Below, one piece after another: positions 60,352-64,000 of a stretch of DNA of 64,000 nucleotides. The notes below the pieces were generated by a model that saw only the letters and a list, made by a program, of their open reading frames with translations, searched no databases and was not told where the DNA came from. Numbering within the stretch: the stretch's first letter is position 1; every line of letters begins with the position of its first letter. The DNA comes from Alcaligenes faecalis (lineage in GTDB: Bacteria; Pseudomonadota; Gammaproteobacteria; Burkholderiales; Burkholderiaceae_B): positions 868,001 through 932,000 of the forward strand of contig NZ_CP168006.1 in NCBI RefSeq assembly GCF_041521385.1, given 5' to 3'. Position numbers and translations under genes: made by a program.

Positions 60352-62526
60352 ATGACTTCACGCCGCAATTTCCTACGCAATATGACCGGTGCCAGCCTGG
60401 CTGCCGGTTCCCTGGCCGCGTTCCCTCCCAGCATCCGCAAGGCGCTGGCCATTCCGGCCAACAACAAGACAGGCACCATCAAGGATGTGGAACACATCGT
60501 CGTCCTGATGCAGGAGAACCGCTCATTCGACAATTACTTTGGCACGATGAAAGGGGTACGTGGTTTCGGGGATCGCTTCACCATCCCGCTCCCGAATGGC
60601 CGCAACGTCTGGCAGCAAAACCTCAGTTCCACCGAAACCATCATGCCCTACCACTTGGACAGCACCAAGGGCAATGCTCAGCGGGTCAACGGCACCCCCC
60701 ACGCCTGGGTAGATGGACAACAAGCCTGGGATCATGGCCGCATGGCTTTCTGGCCCAAGTACAAGCGCCCCCACTCCATGGGCTACTACCGCGAAGCCGA
60801 GGTGCCGTTCCAGTTCGCCATGGCCAACGCCTTTACCCTGTGCGATGCCTACCACTGCTCCATGCACACCGGTACAAACTCCAACCGCATGTTTATGTGG
60901 ACCGGGACTAACGGCCCAACCGGAACAGGTGAATGTACCGTCAACAACGCCTGGGACAGCCTGGGTTCCTCGCTGTTGGGCTACGAGTGGAAGACGTACC
61001 CTGAGCGCCTGGAAGAAGCCGGTATCAGTTGGAAGGTCTACCAGAATCTGCCCGACAACTTTACCGACAACTCACTGGCAGGCTTCAAACAATATCGTCG
61101 TGCCAACGAACAATCGGGCAAACCAAACAATACCCCCTACGAGCCGTCGGATGACATTGGCAATCCGCTGTACAAGGGCGTGGCCAACACCATGCCCGAC
61201 GGTGGCTTCTTCGGCCAACTGCGCAAGGATGTCGAAGAAGGGAACTTGCCCCAGATTTCCTGGGTCGTGGCACCGGCCGCCTACTCCGAACACCCTGGCC
61301 CATCCAGCCCCGTACAAGGTGCCTGGTACACGCAGGAACTGCTCGATGCGCTGACCGCCAACCCCGAGGTCTGGAGCAAGACGGTTCTGCTGGTCAATTT
61401 TGATGAAAACGACGGTTTTTTTGACCACGTACCGTCCCCGTCGGCCCCCTCCATTGATCCGGACACGGGCAAGGCTATGGGCAAAACCACCTTGACCGAT
61501 GAGCAGATTGCTTTTGAATACTACAACTACCCCAGCCCTAAAGGCTTGCTGGGCCAACCTCCACGCGACGGCAAGGTGTTTGGCCCCGGTGTACGCGTGC
61601 CGATGTACGTTATTTCCCCTTGGAGCCGTGGTGGCTGGGTGAACTCACAGGTCTTCGACCACACCTCCGTGATCCGCTTCATGGAAGAGCGTTTTGGCGT
61701 GATGGAACCAAATATCAGCCCGTACCGCCGTGCAGTATGTGGCGATTTGACCAGTGCCTTTAACTTCGCCAGCCCGAACACCGAACCCCTGCCTACCTTG
61801 AATGGCCGTCGTAGCCGCGACGAAGCCGACGCCATCCGCCGTGCCCAGGAACGCCTGGCTCAAGTTCCTCAGCCCCTGGACAATCAGCGTATTCCTGTTC
61901 AGCAAACCGGTGTGCGTCCATCGCGCGCCCTGCCCTACGAACTACATGTCAGCGCCCGCTGCGATAGCGAAAAAGGCGTGCAACTGTTGTTCTCCAACAC
62001 GGGCAAAGCGGCGGCTGTTTTCCATGTCTACGACAAACTGAACCTGGACCGCATTCCCCGCCGCTACATGGTCGAGCCCGACCAGATGCTGGACGATGTC
62101 TGGGATGTTCAGGCCGATAACCTGGGTCACTACGACCTGTGGGTACTGGGCCCGAACGGCTTTCACCGTCACTTCCGTGGCGATGTCAGCGTACTGAGCC
62201 AGTCCGAGGCCGCCCGCCCCGAAATTCGCGTCTGCTACGAAGTCACCAAGGGTGACGTCTATCTGGAAATGATGAACGGCGGTCAGTCTGCCTGCACCTT
62301 CACCATCCAGTCCATGGCCTACCGCGAAGACGGCCCCTGGGACGTGACCGTTGAGCCAGGTCAGCAATCCAAACAGTCCTGGGCATTGAAGTCCAGCGGC
62401 CACTGGTACGACTTTGTGGTCCGCAGCAGCAACGACCCCAGCTACTACCGTCGCTTTGCAGGCCGAGTCGAGTTTGGTGAGCATGGCGTCAGCGACCCAG
62501 CCCTGGGGATCCCCGCCTACCTGTAA
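60352..62526 (+). CDS. plcN: Tat-exported phosphocholine-specific phospholipase C
   Basis: 724 residues from the ATG at 60352. The twin-arginine signal is SRRNFLRNMTGASLAAGSLA. The catalytic domain shows the family start EHIVVLMQENRSFDNYFGTMKGVRGFGD, H in PHAWVDGQQAWDHGRM, and FDENDGFFDHVPSPSAP. Two C-terminal repeats of the bacterial phospholipase C family follow (about 545-720). It cleaves phosphatidylcholine or sphingomyelin, releasing phosphocholine. The symbol is by resemblance to PlcN/PlcH; haemolytic or not cannot be decided. A strong terminator follows. Confidence 0.88.
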   Translation: MTSRRNFLRNMTGASLAAGSLAAFPPSIRKALAIPANNKTGTIKDVEHIVVLMQENRSFDNYFGTMKGVRGFGDRFTIPLPNGRNVWQQNLSSTETIMPYHLDSTKGNAQRVNGTPHAWVDGQQAWDHGRMAFWPKYKRPHSMGYYREAEVPFQFAMANAFTLCDAYHCSMHTGTNSNRMFMWTGTNGPTGTGECTVNNAWDSLGSSLLGYEWKTYPERLEEAGISWKVYQNLPDNFTDNSLAGFKQYRRANEQSGKPNNTPYEPSDDIGNPLYKGVANTMPDGGFFGQLRKDVEEGNLPQISWVVAPAAYSEHPGPSSPVQGAWYTQELLDALTANPEVWSKTVLLVNFDENDGFFDHVPSPSAPSIDPDTGKAMGKTTLTDEQIAFEYYNYPSPKGLLGQPPRDGKVFGPGVRVPMYVISPWSRGGWVNSQVFDHTSVIRFMEERFGVMEPNISPYRRAVCGDLTSAFNFASPNTEPLPTLNGRRSRDEADAIRRAQERLAQVPQPLDNQRIPVQQTGVRPSRALPYELHVSARCDSEKGVQLLFSNTGKAAAVFHVYDKLNLDRIPRRYMVEPDQMLDDVWDVQADNLGHYDLWVLGPNGFHRHFRGDVSVLSQSEAARPEIRVCYEVTKGDVYLEMMNGGQSACTFTIQSMAYREDGPWDVTVEPGQQSKQSWALKSSGHWYDFVVRSSNDPSYYRRFAGRVEFGEHGVSDPALGIPAYL

Positions 62527-62597
62527 AACGTAAATACTCTGAATCCAACGTTCCACTGTCTGACTATGTGTGCGTGCGCACCACGCACACTTTTTAC

Positions 62598-62630
62598 CCC
62601 GATGCCTATCCTTGGCATCGGGTTTTTTTT
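62598..62630 (+). terminator. Terminator of the phospholipase operon
   Basis: CCCGATGCC and GGCATCGGG form a perfect 9-bp stem with a seven-base loop followed by eight T. Confidence 0.92.
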
Positions 62631-62681
62631 GATACTTATCGGTGTGAGATAGAGGGCAAGGCCCAACGGCTTCCAGCAGGC

Positions 62682-63158
62682 TTAGCGGGAATAACGTGAC
62701 CGAAAATTCAGGCCCATGTAATGCCGTCTACGTTGCCTCTTTCTTTTTACCGCCACTCTTTCATCATGGATGGGGGCCGGTTTCCGGGCACTGGCCAGTT
62801 CCACAACCGCACGTAAAACAGCAGCGTAAGCAGTACGAGCAGGCAGACAAACGTCAGCCCCTGCATACAAGGCGCGCTCACAGGACAAGGGGGACTCATC
62901 GGCCAGAAACAGAATGCTGACATTATCCAGTTGCCGCATCGCAGAGATAACGGCATACACATCAAACGCGCTCTCGCCCTCCCCGTCAATAATCAGAATG
63001 CGCAGACGCTTTCCGAACATGGCAAGGTCTGTAGGGCTGGTTGCTACCGTCGTGCACATCCCGGAGCCGGCCAAATGATCATGCAGGGCCAACATATCGC
63101 CCACACGCGATGATGCAGGCTGTGCAATCAGGAGAAAAACCACATCAAAATCGTACAT
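62682..63158 (-). CDS. Receiver-like protein without output domain
   Basis: 158 residues. The fold pattern is that of a response-regulator receiver domain (VVFLLIAQPAS, RILIIDGEGESAFDVYAVISAMR, VSILFLADESP, ALYAGADVCLPARTAYAAVLRAVV), but the acidic pocket and the switch residues are degenerate (a Lys at the end of strand five is missing). A basic tail KRKRQRRRHY follows. It may be an atypical receiver like the N-terminal part of TadZ/CpaE, or a truncated regulator. Same strand as the two next genes. Confidence 0.6.
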   Translation of the reverse strand: MYDFDVVFLLIAQPASSRVGDMLALHDHLAGSGMCTTVATSPTDLAMFGKRLRILIIDGEGESAFDVYAVISAMRQLDNVSILFLADESPLSCERALYAGADVCLPARTAYAAVLRAVVELASARKPAPIHDERVAVKRKRQRRRHYMGLNFRSRYSR

Positions 63159-63182
63159 AGGGCGCGATACGCAGTCCTGTTA

Positions 63183-63731
63183 TCACTGACCACCCTGCAT
63201 CAATTTAATAATGGCCTGTGTATGCTGGGCATTCTGGGTTCCGATCAGCAAACGCCCATCGGAAATCGTTTCACTGATACGCGCCACACTCACCAGTTGC
63301 CCTTGCACACTTAGCAGCAGATAGTGGCCTTGCGCCTGAGCCGTGACACTACGCAGTTTAGTAATCCCGTTCTGGTTCATTTCCAGTAACAGAAAGGTTC
63401 CTTGATCTTGTGTCGTCACGGGAGTGACTCGGTGCAGATCGGCTTGCGTCAGAACAGGCTGCGGCAGCGCATAAAGAGAGGTTCCGCCCACGTCCACCGC
63501 CACCAAGGGCGCTTCCGCTTTCTCCTGCGCCAAATGCAGGGTGATGACCGTGTTGGATTGATTGCGAGAGGCTGTTGCTGCCACCGCAGGGGCCTTGGCC
63601 GACGAGGCAGAACCTTGCATGACAGGCGGTGCCGGATCTACAGGATCAGGAGCCTGGCGAGGCATCGTTTGCTGACAAGCAGCCAGGCCGCCCGCCAGAA
63701 TCAGTAACGCTAATTTGTGCAGAATATTCAT
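63183..63731 (-). CDS. Lipoprotein with SecD P1-head-like domain
   Basis: 182 residues from the ATG at 63731. The lipobox is LAGGLAACQQ (Cys about 19), then a Pro/Ala/Ser-rich linker. The C-terminal ~85 residues (TFLLLEMNQNGITKLRSVT, LVSVARISETISDGRLLIG) follow the pattern of the SecDF P1 head subdomain, found as free-standing domains in some envelope lipoproteins. It lies between an OmpA-family gene and the receiver-like gene; function is unknown. Confidence 0.68.
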   Translation of the reverse strand: MNILHKLALLILAGGLAACQQTMPRQAPDPVDPAPPVMQGSASSAKAPAVAATASRNQSNTVITLHLAQEKAEAPLVAVDVGGTSLYALPQPVLTQADLHRVTPVTTQDQGTFLLLEMNQNGITKLRSVTAQAQGHYLLLSVQGQLVSVARISETISDGRLLIGTQNAQHTQAIIKLMQGGQ

Positions 63732-63794
63732 TATTTTCTCAATCACGGCACGCAGCCCGACAAGCCGGGTGCGTGCCGGGTTGCGGTATCCAAC

Positions 63795-64000
63795 TTAACG
63801 TTGGCCTTGAACCTCGATATCGACCCGACGATTCGGCGCCAGGCAAGCGATCAACTCAGTACGATTGGGTTGATCACACTGCACAAGGGGACGATCCGAA
63901 CCAAAGCCTTGCGTCACAAGTGCAGCGGCTGCAATACCCTGGGCCGACAAGGCCTGTCGCACTGCCTGGGCTCGTTGCTGCGACAAATGCTGATTCGATG
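63795..64000 (-). CDS. OmpA-family protein, 3' end only
   Basis: The frame is open to the right edge, so only the last ~68 residues are seen: NQHLSQQRAQAVRQAL, VTQGFGSDRPLVQCDQPNRTE and the ending NRRVDIEVQGQR. These are the peptidoglycan-binding OmpA C-terminal motifs, with the conserved Asp and Arg of NRRVDIE. The N-terminus lies outside the window. The two downstream genes probably belong to the same operon. Confidence 0.88.
   Translation of the reverse strand, partial: SNQHLSQQRAQAVRQALSAQGIAAAALVTQGFGSDRPLVQCDQPNRTELIACLAPNRRVDIEVQGQR

Overview
The window looks like chromosomal DNA of a betaproteobacterium of the family Alcaligenaceae, very probably Alcaligenes (A. faecalis / A. ammonioxydans group). 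The reasons are the complete dnf (direct ammonia oxidation, 'Dirammox') gene set in its known order, polyhydroxyalkanoate (PHA) genes with a DUF3141 protein, a cbb3-type oxidase with single-haem cytochromes, and many MocR-type regulators. No tRNA, rRNA, CRISPR, transposase or phage gene was seen. Both ends cut a gene: an RcsB-like response regulator on the left and an OmpA-family protein on the right.

Layout. 1-3.2 kb: end of a response regulator, a convergent EAL phosphodiesterase, then an amidase operon behind a leader RNA with a terminator. 3.2-6.6 kb: a hexanucleotide tract, the first copy of a long hairpin repeat, and a MocR regulator divergent from an MFS transporter. 6.7-21.2 kb, all on the minus strand: PHA synthase, a four-gene RbbA/YhhJ/HlyD/NodT-type exporter, then phasin, acetoacetyl-CoA reductase, thiolase, DUF3141 protein and SDR. 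21.6-23.9 kb: a TetR regulator, then yhhQ-queC (queuosine supply) behind a preQ1-I riboswitch. 24-34.5 kb: an AT-rich orphan gene, glyA, and the dnf cluster (dnfT1, dnfR, dnfT2, dnfABCD). 34.5-43.4 kb: a BetT-like BCCT transporter, then SoxR and a SoxR-box-driven RND pump. 43.5-46.3 kb: an amiS-amiC-amiR amide-sensing operon with an attenuator-type leader. 46.4-51.5 kb: a DMT exporter, two hairpin repeats, and the cbb3-type oxidase genes. 51.7-57.1 kb: a third MocR regulator, a lipocalin-like protein, LysR plus an omega-aminotransferase, and murI. 57.4-62.6 kb: the fourth hairpin repeat, two lipoproteins and a Tat-exported phospholipase C. 62.6-64 kb: a receiver-like protein, a SecD-like lipoprotein and OmpA.

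Three things stand out. First, four copies of a ~230-bp structured element (3590-3820, 47619-47845, 48246-48478, 57400-57628) keep the same helices by compensatory change while their ~30-bp outer arms are different in every copy; I do not recognise this family. Second, in the dnf cluster the SHMT-like DnfT2 has lost the PLP lysine and other catalytic residues, the SerC-like DnfT1 has lost a phosphate-contact arginine, and half-sites related to the DnfR motif TGGTCTGT sit as 23-bp-spaced pairs before both dnfT2 and dnfA. Third, two operons linked to amides, 44 kb apart, share the same leader architecture (ANTAR-like hexaloop hairpin, small competing hairpin, terminator), which predicts joint antitermination by AmiR.
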